64,000 bases of DNA from Philodulcilactobacillus myokonensis (GCF_027923585.1 NZ_BRPL01000002.1:248001-312000), one strand, 5' to 3'; shown: positions 39,511-48,986, counted from the stretch's first letter. The notes: generated by a model from the sequence alone, not told the origin. Made by a program: numbers and translations.

Positions 39511-39593
39511 TATAGTTTTTTAGTGATTGATTTTGATTTATAATATATATAATTAACGATTTTAATCTCAAACGGAGAAGGGAATTATATAAT

Positions 39594-41222
39594 ATGAATT
39601 TTTTTATTAATGAAAATTTTAATGAAAAAAACTCTGGAATTGAACATGCCCAATTAAAACGAGCATTACTTTTCCGTAAAAATAAAGCACCATTTAAATT
39701 GGTATTCCAAAGCTGGAATCCACTACTCCACCACTGGTTATCCGAAAACCAGATTCATGATGATGAAATCTTGAACATGTTCGATTACTTCCAACATGCT
39801 GAAGAGGTAAAACCAAAGGTGGTTCAAGCCCAAGATATTGATTTTGGGGTTGATAATTTAACCTATAACGAAGAACCCAATCATAACCGCTACATTGTCT
39901 TTCACGACAAAGCAATTGTCGGTCGTGTGAATTACTTTGCTAAAAATATTTCTGATCAAAAACAAGTCAGTTCCGTTGAATTATTCGATGGCTTCGGTAA
40001 TTTATACCGGGTTGATTTCTATGACCTCCGTGGCTTTAAGTCCATGGTTCAGTGGTATACACCTGATAATAAGATTGCGACCGAAGTTTGGTATTCAATT
40101 GATGGTAAACCGGTCGTTGAAAGTTATTACCGTAAAAATGCACTCGGTAAGATGCAGAAGTCTGGTTGGAAGACCATTTCTGATGAAGGAACGGTTAGAA
40201 CCCACTCCGGGATGAACGAATTGGTACTTCAATTCTTGAATGAAGTGAACGACAAGTACTTTAGTAAAAAGCACCCGAACATCTTCATTATGGATCGTTC
40301 CGATACCGTTGAAGATATTTTGCCGTTGCTTCGAAAGCCAGCTTATAACGTTTTGCATCTTCATAATTCACATGCCGGAAATGCTCAAAAGCCAAATACT
40401 TCCATCATGAATGATAATTATGAATACAGTTTGATTAATGGTGACCGCTACGATGCCATTATTTCAGCTACCCATAAACAAACCCATGATGTGAAATACC
40501 GTTTTGACCCGAAGTGTGATTTATACACGATTCCAGTTGGTGTCATTCCAGATGCCAAGTTTAAGCAGAAACGGATTCCAATGTCGGACCGTGATCCATA
40601 CAGTATCGTTGCGACCGCCCGAATTGCCCCCGAAAAGCAATTTGATCAAGTTATTCGTGCGATGGGATATGCTAAGAAACAAGTGCCGAAGATTCATTTG
40701 GATCTTTACGGATACGTTGACCATTCCCATCATGATACGGCGATGAAACGGATTAAAAAAGCCGAAAAGGATACTGGTTTAACCGACCAAGTCCACATTC
40801 ATGGGTATACCCAAGACGTTGCCGATGTTCAAAGAAAAGCCCAACTTTATGGTTTAGCATCCGTCATGGAAGGATTTAACTTAGCCATGATGGAAGCTCA
40901 ATCAGAAGGGGACGTTGGTGTTACCTACGATGTTAACTATGGACCGAATGAATTAGTTCAAAATAATCAAAATGGATACGTTGTTAAGTATGGCGATGAA
41001 AAAGCACTTGGTGCCAAAATGGCATACCTCTTTACCCATCCCAAAGAACTTCAGAAAATGTCTGATCAAGCCTACGAATTATCGAACCGTTATTCCGAAA
41101 AGAACGTTTGGAAAGATTGGAAGAAATTATTAGATGGTGCCGATCAAAAATGGGCTCACAAGATCAAACTTTACCAACCTGAAATTACAAAGGGAATCGA
41201 ACAAATGGATGAAGGAGTTTAA
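39594..41222 (+). CDS. tagE: TagE-like poly(glycerol-phosphate) alpha-glucosyltransferase 1
   Basis: A 542-residue GT4 glycosyltransferase. The N-terminal NFFINENFNEKNSGIEHAQL is typical of the TagE group that adds glucose to wall teichoic acid. The GT-B C-terminal half contains SIVATARIAPEKQFDQVIRAM and the E-x7-E type MEGFNLAMMEAQSEG. It acts at the cytosolic face of the membrane. ATG 39594 follows AGAAGGGAATTATATA. Four bases separate it from the paralogue downstream; such tandem pairs occur in lactobacilli. Confidence 0.85.
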   Translation: MNFFINENFNEKNSGIEHAQLKRALLFRKNKAPFKLVFQSWNPLLHHWLSENQIHDDEILNMFDYFQHAEEVKPKVVQAQDIDFGVDNLTYNEEPNHNRYIVFHDKAIVGRVNYFAKNISDQKQVSSVELFDGFGNLYRVDFYDLRGFKSMVQWYTPDNKIATEVWYSIDGKPVVESYYRKNALGKMQKSGWKTISDEGTVRTHSGMNELVLQFLNEVNDKYFSKKHPNIFIMDRSDTVEDILPLLRKPAYNVLHLHNSHAGNAQKPNTSIMNDNYEYSLINGDRYDAIISATHKQTHDVKYRFDPKCDLYTIPVGVIPDAKFKQKRIPMSDRDPYSIVATARIAPEKQFDQVIRAMGYAKKQVPKIHLDLYGYVDHSHHDTAMKRIKKAEKDTGLTDQVHIHGYTQDVADVQRKAQLYGLASVMEGFNLAMMEAQSEGDVGVTYDVNYGPNELVQNNQNGYVVKYGDEKALGAKMAYLFTHPKELQKMSDQAYELSNRYSEKNVWKDWKKLLDGADQKWAHKIKLYQPEITKGIEQMDEGV

Positions 41223-41226
41223 TTAA

Positions 41227-42753
41227 ATGAATAACAACATGTATTATTTTGTGAACGAAAACATTTTTACCTTTAACTCTGGAACTGAATTTTCTGCCAT
41301 GAACCGCCAGAAATTATTTAATAAGTATGATGTTAATTCTAAAATCATGACAAGGAATTACAACCAGGGATTACACCAAGAAATTAGAAAAAACGGCCTT
41401 GGTGACGATGATATTATTAATATGTATGATTATTTCCAGCATGTCACTAAGGTACCTTATCACCACGTAAAATTACGTTATTCTAAGATGATTGATAAAC
41501 GTTACTACAAGATTCGTGGAATTGATAACAATAAGTCGATGATTTTGCTTCATGGCCATAAGGTTGCGACCGTCCAAATTTTCCCATCGACCGTGGGTGA
41601 AATTGGGAACGTCATTTACTATGATGATTTTGGTAATGTTACTAGCAAGGATATTTGGGATGCACGTGGCTTTAAATCCAAGACTCAATACATGCATCCG
41701 GATGGCCAGCTCGGTCATGAATTAGTCTATGATTACCATGGCAAACCAGTCATGGAAATTGCCCACATGAATATTAATGGTAAGTTATCACCAACTATGT
41801 ATAAATTGTTGGATTACAATGGTCATAACTTGCGATTCAATACCGAAGATGATTTATTTGTGTTCTTCATGCAGGAAATTTTGAAGAAACATCCTGGTGT
41901 CTTGATCAACGACCGTCCAACTTTGACCGAACCGGTTGCTAAGGTTAACAATGCTGAAAAACGTTATCAATTACTACATAACGTTCAGACGACCGATGCT
42001 AAATTATCTGGCAGTCCCAAGGGAAAGTTGTTCCCAATTTTAGAACAATTCTTCCATAAGGATATGAATAAATATGATGGCATCATCGTTTCAACCGAAG
42101 ACCAAAAGCGTGACTTTAATAAATTATTCCCATCCCTCCGTTGTTACGCGATTCCTGATGTGGCACTCTTTAAGGATCACGAAAAGGAAATTCAAAAGGG
42201 CTTGAAACCGGTTGATAATGATAATTTGATTTACATTGGCCGAATTGCGGAAGATAAGCACATCGATCATTTGATTCAAATTGCTAGTTTCGTTAAGAAC
42301 AAGATTAGCGATGTGAAATTAAATATTGTGGGTTACTTCTCATCACCAAAGTATCAAAAACAGCTTGAAAATCAGGTTAAAAAGTTGAATTTGAACGATG
42401 TCGTTAAATTCAAGAATTATTCAATTGGAAAACAAAAGGCAAAGCTTTTAAGTAATTCTAAGTTGATGCTCCAGACTTCCTTTGGTGAAGGTTTGAGTAT
42501 GAATTTGGTTGAAGGGCTTGAATACGGCTTGCCAGAAGTGGCTTACGATGTTCACTATGGACCTAACCGGATCATTAAAAACGATGTCAACGGTTATCTG
42601 ATTCCACAGGGTAACATGCAAGAAGCTGCTAATAAGATTGTCCGCATCCTAAGTGATGATGATTTGTACAAACAATTTTCGAAGAATTCTTTGGAACATG
42701 CGAAGGACTTCTCGGCTGATAATGTCATGAGCCAGTGGAAAAAGTTAGGATAA
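41227..42753 (+). CDS. tagE: TagE-like poly(glycerol-phosphate) alpha-glucosyltransferase 2
   Basis: A 508-residue paralogue of the preceding protein. It starts MNNNMYYFVNENIFTFNSG, and has LIYIGRIAEDKHIDHLIQIA and the EGLSMNLVEGLEYG acceptor block. Ribosome binding site GAAGGAG overlaps the end of the first gene, so both are co-translated. The two enzymes may act as a heteromer or on different positions of the polymer; this is inference. Confidence 0.85.
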   Translation: MNNNMYYFVNENIFTFNSGTEFSAMNRQKLFNKYDVNSKIMTRNYNQGLHQEIRKNGLGDDDIINMYDYFQHVTKVPYHHVKLRYSKMIDKRYYKIRGIDNNKSMILLHGHKVATVQIFPSTVGEIGNVIYYDDFGNVTSKDIWDARGFKSKTQYMHPDGQLGHELVYDYHGKPVMEIAHMNINGKLSPTMYKLLDYNGHNLRFNTEDDLFVFFMQEILKKHPGVLINDRPTLTEPVAKVNNAEKRYQLLHNVQTTDAKLSGSPKGKLFPILEQFFHKDMNKYDGIIVSTEDQKRDFNKLFPSLRCYAIPDVALFKDHEKEIQKGLKPVDNDNLIYIGRIAEDKHIDHLIQIASFVKNKISDVKLNIVGYFSSPKYQKQLENQVKKLNLNDVVKFKNYSIGKQKAKLLSNSKLMLQTSFGEGLSMNLVEGLEYGLPEVAYDVHYGPNRIIKNDVNGYLIPQGNMQEAANKIVRILSDDDLYKQFSKNSLEHAKDFSADNVMSQWKKLG

Positions 42754-42778
42754 ATGATAAAATTTAAGATAATAATGA

Positions 42779-42820
42779 AAAGCCACCATCCAGTGTTAGG
42801 ACTGGGTGATGGCTTTTTTA
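42779..42820 (+). terminator. Terminator of the tagE pair
   Basis: AAAGCCACCATCCAGT pairs with ACTGGGTGATGGCTTT, followed by a T tract. Confidence 0.85.
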
Positions 42821-42833
42821 AATAAATTTTATA

Positions 42834-42862
42834 TTGACATTTAGTCTGATTTTCTATTTAAT
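42834..42862 (+). promoter_or_regulatory. Promoter of the lactococcin-972-type ABC operon
   Basis: -35 TTGACA (42834-42839), 17-base spacer, -10 TTTAAT (42857-42862). It excludes starts of the next gene before about 42870. Confidence 0.65.
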
Positions 42863-42899
42863 ACATATAAGAGATATTTATTTTTTGGAGGTTGAACAT

Positions 42900-45116
42900 T
42901 TGAAATATAAAAGTAAAATATTGAATGGACATATTCGATTGATTGGGTATGTCCTTATTTTAATCCAAAGTATCTGTCTTGTATTATTTGCAACTGCAAT
43001 GCTTGGCAACCGGTATCAAGATGATTGGAATACTTATTTAACAAGTGCAACGAATCATAATTTTTATTTAAATAATGTTTCGTCTAAGAAAACGTCCCAA
43101 TTTATAGATTATACATCTCGAATTACTCGTCAACATCATTTACTAATTTTAAGAAAAGATAATCAGAATTATGCTGATGATCAGAATAACTTGAATATTG
43201 GAATGATTGGAAATTCTGAAAATAAAAATGTTGACTTTGCATATTTAAATCATAATATTATTAATCAAAATGATGTTAATAAATTATTAAATGATTCAAA
43301 TCAGAATGCCACCCTCGGTTTAGGGAAAGGCTCCATTAATCAAATTAAAAATATTTATCAGTTCCCGTTTTCTGATCCAGTTACAATCTATCAGTTGGGG
43401 ACTTTAATAAAACAAAGCAATACAATTAATGGAAATTATGAAATTGTCGGAATTCATAATAATGCTGAATATAATCAAATTATAAAACAAATTTCAGAGA
43501 TTACTGGACAAAAGCAATCTAATTTAAAAACGCCTAAAGTTGGAATGGCTTTAGAAAATAGCCTCGCAATTCCGATTTTAATGGTAGCAATAATAGTCTG
43601 TTTCTTAGCATTACTTAGCCTCTTCTTAATTATGTTTGTTCAATCTTCCAAACGGATTGGAACACTTATTTTATTAGGATGGTCTAAATCTGAAATTCTA
43701 TTTAAATTTTTATCACCATTCTTAATGTTTAATTTTCTGTGTTTACTGATTTTATCATTACTAGGTGCATTAATAATTGATTATGGTGCCTTTTTTATGA
43801 CATTATTGCAATTTTACATTTTTATAAATATTGTTAATATCATCATGACTTTGATTGCATTTATATTATCTTCATTTGTGATGATTTTAATTAAAAACAT
43901 TGATCTAATTAAAGGAAAATTTTCAAAAAAAGTATTATATACTTTTGCAATGTCATTATATGTTTTTATTAGTATTGGAGTTGTGGTAGTTAGTTATATC
44001 ACTGATCGTCCGATGGATAGCATTATTAATAATCAGCAAATCGCAAGAAATTGGTCAAATGTTTCTCAAATGAACGTGTTGAGTAAAATTGAAAATAATG
44101 GTGATATTCAATCAAACCAGTTAGATCAAAATATTTATAATTTCTATAAGAGTATTAGTGATCATAATGGTGTTTATATCATTAATACTTCTTATTTATC
44201 CGAACATTGGATTAATAATATGAAAAATGCTGGTACTTATAAATCGCTTCCTAATCGCCCATTTTGGCAATTTGATTTTTCGCCAAATTATGCTCAAAAA
44301 GTCGGAATTAAATTAACTGCAGATGAATTACAAGCTGCTAAACAAGGGCAGAGATTGTATTTAATACCTGATTCTTTATCAAATCAAGACTTTAAAGCTG
44401 ATACCAATTTCTTAAAGGAAGATGCACTCTTAGATATTGGCGGAAATGATGTACAAACACCATTTTTAAAACAGAAGAAATTTAAGTTTGTTAAATATAA
44501 ATTCAATTCAGATCATTCATTTTTTACCTGGGACGATTCAGGGAAGAATGTAGATTCAACATCGCAGCCAGTTATTATGATTGCAACACCTGCTAACATG
44601 ACCTACGTTGAGATCGGTGGCTTGTATGCAAACGGATTAGATGGTTATTTAAAATTTGATAATCAAAAAATAATGAAACAAAATATAAATAACAATAATT
44701 TGAAAAAGTATAATTTAATTAATGATCATTTACAATTTGCGTCGGTTAAACAATATATTGATGGTCTTCAAAAGGACTTAATGCAGACACTTCAATTATT
44801 CTTGGTTGTTTTTGCTATTTTAATTATGCTACTAGTAATCCTGTTATTGATTATTATCACAGTATTCAATACCGCCAATGAGAAAAAAATTGCTGTGAAA
44901 AAATTTCTTGGCTTTTCATTCTTTAATCTTTACCGCTTGCCATTAATAGTTGTAGCTTTAACGACATTGTTGCAATTACTAGCAGTTACAATAATGAAGT
45001 CTAGAATTGGCTTTGTTCTAATTTTAATCAGTTTTATTATTCAAATTTTAGTATTTATATCATATGTAAACAGGAATCAGTTTAAACAGATTATTAAATT
45101 ATTTAAGGGGAAGTGA
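42900..45116 (+). CDS. Bacteriocin-associated integral membrane protein (DUF1430/FtsX-like)
   Basis: A 738-residue membrane protein: one N-terminal helix (about 15-35), a large external region, three or four helices around residues 230-350, a second external region (about 390-630) and three helices at the end. This FtsX-like double layout and the neighbouring ATPase identify the family found with lactococcin-972-type bacteriocins, where it is thought to give immunity or export. TTG 42900 follows GGAGG by eight bases and fits the promoter; the longer frame from 42834 overlaps the -35 box. Confidence 0.75.
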   Translation: MKYKSKILNGHIRLIGYVLILIQSICLVLFATAMLGNRYQDDWNTYLTSATNHNFYLNNVSSKKTSQFIDYTSRITRQHHLLILRKDNQNYADDQNNLNIGMIGNSENKNVDFAYLNHNIINQNDVNKLLNDSNQNATLGLGKGSINQIKNIYQFPFSDPVTIYQLGTLIKQSNTINGNYEIVGIHNNAEYNQIIKQISEITGQKQSNLKTPKVGMALENSLAIPILMVAIIVCFLALLSLFLIMFVQSSKRIGTLILLGWSKSEILFKFLSPFLMFNFLCLLILSLLGALIIDYGAFFMTLLQFYIFINIVNIIMTLIAFILSSFVMILIKNIDLIKGKFSKKVLYTFAMSLYVFISIGVVVVSYITDRPMDSIINNQQIARNWSNVSQMNVLSKIENNGDIQSNQLDQNIYNFYKSISDHNGVYIINTSYLSEHWINNMKNAGTYKSLPNRPFWQFDFSPNYAQKVGIKLTADELQAAKQGQRLYLIPDSLSNQDFKADTNFLKEDALLDIGGNDVQTPFLKQKKFKFVKYKFNSDHSFFTWDDSGKNVDSTSQPVIMIATPANMTYVEIGGLYANGLDGYLKFDNQKIMKQNINNNNLKKYNLINDHLQFASVKQYIDGLQKDLMQTLQLFLVVFAILIMLLVILLLIIITVFNTANEKKIAVKKFLGFSFFNLYRLPLIVVALTTLLQLLAVTIMKSRIGFVLILISFIIQILVFISYVNRNQFKQIIKLFKGK

Positions 45117-45121
45117 TAATT

Positions 45122-45775
45122 GTGGATGCGATTACTGTAAAGAATATTTCAAAAAAATATGGTCATCGAACCATTTTAAACTCAGTTAATTTTTCCGTTA
45201 AGGAAAAGGAATTTGTTGCCATTGTTGGACCATCAGGTGCTGGAAAATCAACGTTACTAAATATCTTAGGATTGTTAGAGACACCATCTTCTGGATCAGC
45301 ATTCCTATTTGGAAAATTAATTCCTAAAATTAACAGTAAGAAAGCAACGATGATTAGAAGAAATGATGTGAATTATCTTTTTCAATCCTTTGCATTAATT
45401 GATGATATGACCGTTTTTCAAAATTTATTGCTAGCAATGCATTTTACTGATTATCATTCCCGTGATAAACGTAAATTAATTGACCAAACTGTTCAAGAAT
45501 TGGATTTAAAACAACTAGAAAATGCAAAAATCAATACGCTTTCTGGTGGTGAGCAGCAGCGGGTTGCGCTAGCAAGAATTATATTAAAACCGGGAAAGTT
45601 AGTTTTTGCTGATGAACCAACCGGTGCATTGGATGAAGAACATGCTGATGAGGCCTTTAACCAAATTGAAAAATTAAGATCTAAGTATGGAAAAACAATT
45701 ATTATGGTGACCCATAATATTGAAGAAGCTCAAAAGACCGATCGAATTATTAATATAAATGATATTCAGAAATAA
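45122..45775 (+). CDS. ABC transporter ATP-binding protein (lactococcin-972 type)
   Basis: A 217-residue ATPase with Walker A GPSGAGKSTLLNILG, Q-loop YLFQSFALIDDMTV, signature LSGGEQQRVALARI and Walker B LVFADEPTGALD, of the MacB/LolD-like class paired with FtsX-type permeases. GTG 45122 is chosen (AAGGGGAAG at nine bases); GTG 45113 overlaps the ribosome binding site. It is coupled to the membrane protein gene, whose stop lies between. No bacteriocin gene is found beside it. Confidence 0.88.
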   Translation: MDAITVKNISKKYGHRTILNSVNFSVKEKEFVAIVGPSGAGKSTLLNILGLLETPSSGSAFLFGKLIPKINSKKATMIRRNDVNYLFQSFALIDDMTVFQNLLLAMHFTDYHSRDKRKLIDQTVQELDLKQLENAKINTLSGGEQQRVALARIILKPGKLVFADEPTGALDEEHADEAFNQIEKLRSKYGKTIIMVTHNIEEAQKTDRIININDIQK

Positions 45776-45837
45776 AATAATTGAAAAAAAAAAGTTACTA
45801 GGCTTAATGCCAATAACTTGTCATTTATAAAGATTTA

Positions 45838-45869
45838 AAAGCGAGAATTCATTCTCGCTTTTTTATTTA
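45838..45869. terminator. Bidirectional terminator
   Basis: AAAAGCGAGAAT pairs with ATTCTCGCTTTT with A and T tracts on each side, between converging genes. Confidence 0.8.
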
Positions 45870-45875
45870 TAATTA

Positions 45876-46190
45876 TTATTTTTTCACAAAAATGATCGTA
45901 TATATGACAAATAGAACGGGGGATGCCATTAAAAGCATCATATACAAGAAAACGGTTAAATTATTTGGAAATATAAATACAGGTGTGATGATGCAAAATC
46001 CAATTCCAATCATTAAATTGATCCACTTTCTTGTGGGAACAAAGAAAAGAACGGTTTCTAAGATTAATAGGAATAAAATAATTAAACCGTATATATTTTC
46101 CTTCGATGAATCATCGTTAAATGAAAGAATCATGGGTAAAGCAATATTATTGAAAATAATAAGATCAAATGCGATTGCAAATCCCCTCAT
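45876..46190 (-). CDS. Membrane protein, probably 5'-truncated zinc-ribbon protein
   Basis: A 104-residue frame from ATG 46190 with four hydrophobic segments. No ribosome binding site precedes this ATG. The same frame stays open upstream to 46331 and encodes CKKCGQSLKNKIKSKS at its start, the look of an N-terminal zinc ribbon (C-x2-C), but contains no usable start codon and overlaps the end of the pectate lyase gene. I infer that the original start was lost when the upstream gene was joined here. Function unknown. Confidence 0.45.
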   Translation of the reverse strand: MRGFAIAFDLIIFNNIALPMILSFNDDSSKENIYGLIILFLLILETVLFFVPTRKWINLMIGIGFCIITPVFIFPNNLTVFLYMMLLMASPVLFVIYTIIFVKK

Positions 46191-46294
46191 AATTGCTTTT
46201 AGGTTGTTATTAATAGATATTTCACTGCTTTTTTGTCCAAAATTAAAAGGAAAGTCACAGCTTAAAACTGCAGACTTGCTTTTAATTTTATTTT

Positions 46295-47593
46295 TTAACG
46301 ATTGCCCGCATTTTTTACAACGTGGGCTTTAACTTGATTGGTTGGTAAAATATTCTTAATTGATTTCATGTGGTTAGATGGTAATTTAGCTATTTGATTC
46401 AAGTTTTTAATGGCTTTGCCATTTAAAACATTGCCAGATGCACGAAATGATTTGCCACCTAATTTACTGATTAAATGATTGGGCTTAGCATCAACATTTA
46501 GAACGTTATTTTGAATATTGACTTTGGAATTCTTGCCAATTCCCCATGCATAGCTAAATTGATAGGCACCTTTGGACTGATTATCATAATAATTATTGAT
46601 AACGTTCACGGTTCCATAACGGACGCGGGGCGTTCGCTGGACAGTATTCTTAAACTCGTTGCCAATAATATTAACGTGTAATTGATTGGCATCACTATGC
46701 TTACTGTCACTACTTCCAATTAAAATGGTTTTATCATGATTTTGGTAGACATTATTGGAGAGGGTGACGTTGTTAGCACCATCGGTAATATCGGTCATCC
46801 CATCATGATGCTGGTAGTCACGACCAAAGTATGTGCCTTCATTGGCATCTGAATATGGTTGATCGTTAAAGGTATTATGGTCGATCCAGACATTGCTAGC
46901 ACCCTTTACTGAAATGCAATCGTACTGTGAATTCCAGTTGCCAGTACTGCCATCGGTTGGATCCCACTGTGGAAAATCATCAACGGGGGATTGGAAATTT
47001 AAATTCTTGATAATCACATTATTGTTTTCAACCATTAAATTGGCGTTCTTTAGATGGGCGTTTTTTAATCCAATGATGGACGTATTGGCAGGGACATGGA
47101 TTTCCACGTCCTTAGCTTGTTGTTCCTGAGCTTTATGACGGGCTTTTTCCTGGACACCAGATACTTCCTGTCTGCCATAGGTATCAGGATTATACTCATC
47201 TAGATACTGTTGAAAATCGTATCCGGTATTTTGGGCATAATCATCAGCAGTTTTGCCATCCTGCATGTCAATCGTCCCTTTAATATAAACGGTTCTTGAT
47301 TGAACGTTTGCTTTGATGGCTTTTCTTAATTGAACAGCTGAAGTTACAGTAAATTTCTTGCTACCTTTTTGATTACCGCCAGTAGTTTTAAAGCTGGGTT
47401 GGTTAAACAATGTTTGTGAAACTTGCTTACGGTTATTTTTCCGATGGAACTTAGTTCGACGCTTGGAACGTTTAATTACTCGTTTGATAGCGTGTTCTTG
47501 ATGATGAACTTTAGCGTTAGCGGAAACGGAACTCACCATCATTCCTGATAATACTGCCAGTGAAGCTAAAAAGATAACGTTAGTTTTTTTCAA
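46295..47593 (-). CDS. Secreted pectate lyase (PL1 family)
   Basis: A 432-residue protein with a signal peptide (about residues 1-27, ending VSANA) and a basic Arg/Lys/His-rich linker to about residue 60, then a right-handed beta-helix domain. Diagnostic PL1 motifs are NVWIDHNTF, calcium-site Asp residues in DGMTDITDGANNVTLSNN and the catalytic Arg region VQRTPRVRYG. It would cleave polygalacturonate by beta-elimination outside the cell. ATG 47593 follows GGGAGGATTTATTTT. Pectin attack is unusual for lactobacilli and points to a plant or bee gut habitat. Confidence 0.88.
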   Translation of the reverse strand: MKKTNVIFLASLAVLSGMMVSSVSANAKVHHQEHAIKRVIKRSKRRTKFHRKNNRKQVSQTLFNQPSFKTTGGNQKGSKKFTVTSAVQLRKAIKANVQSRTVYIKGTIDMQDGKTADDYAQNTGYDFQQYLDEYNPDTYGRQEVSGVQEKARHKAQEQQAKDVEIHVPANTSIIGLKNAHLKNANLMVENNNVIIKNLNFQSPVDDFPQWDPTDGSTGNWNSQYDCISVKGASNVWIDHNTFNDQPYSDANEGTYFGRDYQHHDGMTDITDGANNVTLSNNVYQNHDKTILIGSSDSKHSDANQLHVNIIGNEFKNTVQRTPRVRYGTVNVINNYYDNQSKGAYQFSYAWGIGKNSKVNIQNNVLNVDAKPNHLISKLGGKSFRASGNVLNGKAIKNLNQIAKLPSNHMKSIKNILPTNQVKAHVVKNAGNR

Positions 47594-47617
47594 AAAATAA
47601 ATCCTCCCTGAAGTTGA

Positions 47618-47794
47618 TTATTTCTTTAATTTGTTGTCTGATGATAAGCCCTTGTTATGAAGTCTGTACCAAGGGTCATTTTGGTCGTAATTATCGTCAG
47701 AACTAACTTTTTTCCACCATTCGTGGGGATCAGAATAAGTCTTTAAGTGTTCCTTTTGTTCTAAATTTTGGCCTTTTTGATTTTCGTTTGCCAT
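47618..47794 (-). CDS. Small polar protein, 58 residues
   Basis: The frame begins at 47794 after AAAGGAGATCTTTTAAT, an excellent ribosome binding site, and reads MANENQKGQNLEQKEHLKTY, then DPHEWWKKVSSDDNYDQNDPWYRLHN and a Lys-rich end (blocks separated here). It is highly polar, with two WW/WY aromatic pairs. It precedes the pectate lyase gene by 24 bases and may be in its operon. Function unknown. Confidence 0.6.
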   Translation of the reverse strand: MANENQKGQNLEQKEHLKTYSDPHEWWKKVSSDDNYDQNDPWYRLHNKGLSSDNKLKK

Positions 47795-47857
47795 ATTAAA
47801 AGATCTCCTTTTTAAAAATTGATAACTACTAAATCATATCATTATTTTATGAGAATG

Positions 47858-48265
47858 CTAAATGAGGTGATTTAAGTCTAAATAGTGATTGAAAAACGGT
47901 GGGATCAGCGAATCCTCAAGCACAATCGAGATTTCCATGAATTGAAAATGCTCTGAAAAAATATAGATTAAAAGCGAAATTACAATCACACTAACGACTT
48001 CGTACATGAATTTACGTTGGCCTAAATTCTTGGAATTAACTTTTGTAAAATTAAACCTGATCGCACCCACCAATAATCTTAGCGTAATCAAAGTGTATAT
48101 AATTAGCCAGGTAATTAATAAAAAGCGACCAAATGGCTGTGAAAAAAATTTGCCATATTTGGAAATTAAATAATTACTTGCAATGACGTTAAAAATCGGT
48201 AAGGCTGCAATCACAATTACCGTGATGGTGATGGGAATTTCAGAGAATAATTTTTTGAATTTCAT
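47858..48265 (-). CDS. Hypothetical membrane protein
   Basis: A 135-residue protein with three hydrophobic segments (about residues 12-32, 45-67, 90-108) and a polar C-terminal tail rich in His, Asp and Leu. ATG 48265 follows AAGGAGC. Unknown family. It may be cotranscribed with the 58-residue protein and the pectate lyase, all on the minus strand. Confidence 0.6.
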   Translation of the reverse strand: MKFKKLFSEIPITITVIVIAALPIFNVIASNYLISKYGKFFSQPFGRFLLITWLIIYTLITLRLLVGAIRFNFTKVNSKNLGQRKFMYEVVSVIVISLLIYIFSEHFQFMEISIVLEDSLIPPFFNHYLDLNHLI

Positions 48266-48361
48266 AGTCTAAAAAGCTCCTTATTAAATGATACTCAATT
48301 TCGTTTTTGAAACATTATATGTTATTTTAAACCCATGCGATTGACAAGGGGAGATAATTGA

Positions 48362-48949
48362 ATGAAAATAAATCAAATTGTACGAAGAATTATGGTGGGA
48401 GTGGCAGCATTATCAGTTGGTGGCCTAATGACCAGTAATGTTTCTGCCCATTCACATTATCATCATAAACGAACTCATCGTTCATATAAAAAAATTAGGC
48501 ATCATAAACGCCGTTATGCTCGTAAAAAGAAATCGGCAGTTAAACATCATCAAGCCCGACTAGTAGTTAACAAATGGTATGCGGGGGTTCCGCATGACAC
48601 TTTGGGGACTTGGTATCACAACGATAATGATCTTAGTAATTGTGCATACATTACATATCAAGCAAAACAGACGTCCGGTAATTATGTTGTTGATGATAAT
48701 GGAAAATCACAATTGAATGCTGGCAGTGGGATATTAAATCCGAAGTATCGTTATCTCGGTGGTCATACTTACCAAATCCGGGGTGTTGAATACCAGCGGG
48801 ATGCTGCTAATCCCCAAATCTTATCTGAACACATGTATTATTCTTACAAAGTTGACGTTTATAAGAACCGGCTTCATTTCCATTTAGGCCACGGTATTAG
48901 AGATTATGTTAAAAATCCCAATTCAACGATTAAAAATTTTGAAAAGTAA
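48362..48949 (+). CDS. Secreted His/Lys-rich protein of unknown function
   Basis: A 195-residue protein. The signal peptide (about 1-29) ends at SNVSA; a very basic His/Arg/Lys-rich region follows to about residue 65, then a domain beginning with VPHDTLGTWYHN. This G-T-W-Y block resembles the secreted protein at 20736-21290, so the two may be distant paralogues. ATG 48362 follows GGGGAGATAATTGA. The basic linker resembles that of the pectate lyase and may bind the wall. Confidence 0.6.
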   Translation: MKINQIVRRIMVGVAALSVGGLMTSNVSAHSHYHHKRTHRSYKKIRHHKRRYARKKKSAVKHHQARLVVNKWYAGVPHDTLGTWYHNDNDLSNCAYITYQAKQTSGNYVVDDNGKSQLNAGSGILNPKYRYLGGHTYQIRGVEYQRDAANPQILSEHMYYSYKVDVYKNRLHFHLGHGIRDYVKNPNSTIKNFEK

Positions 48950-48954
48950 AAATA

Positions 48955-48986
48955 AAACTCAAGATGTAAAATCTTGAGTTTTTTTG
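48955..48986 (+). terminator. Terminator
   Basis: AAACTCAAGAT pairs with ATCTTGAGTTT, followed by TTTT. Confidence 0.85.

Noticed and set aside
42834-42899. An N-terminal extension of the DUF1430-like protein.
   Set aside because: The extension begins on the -35 box of a good promoter and lacks a ribosome binding site, whereas TTG 42900 has GGAGG at eight bases.
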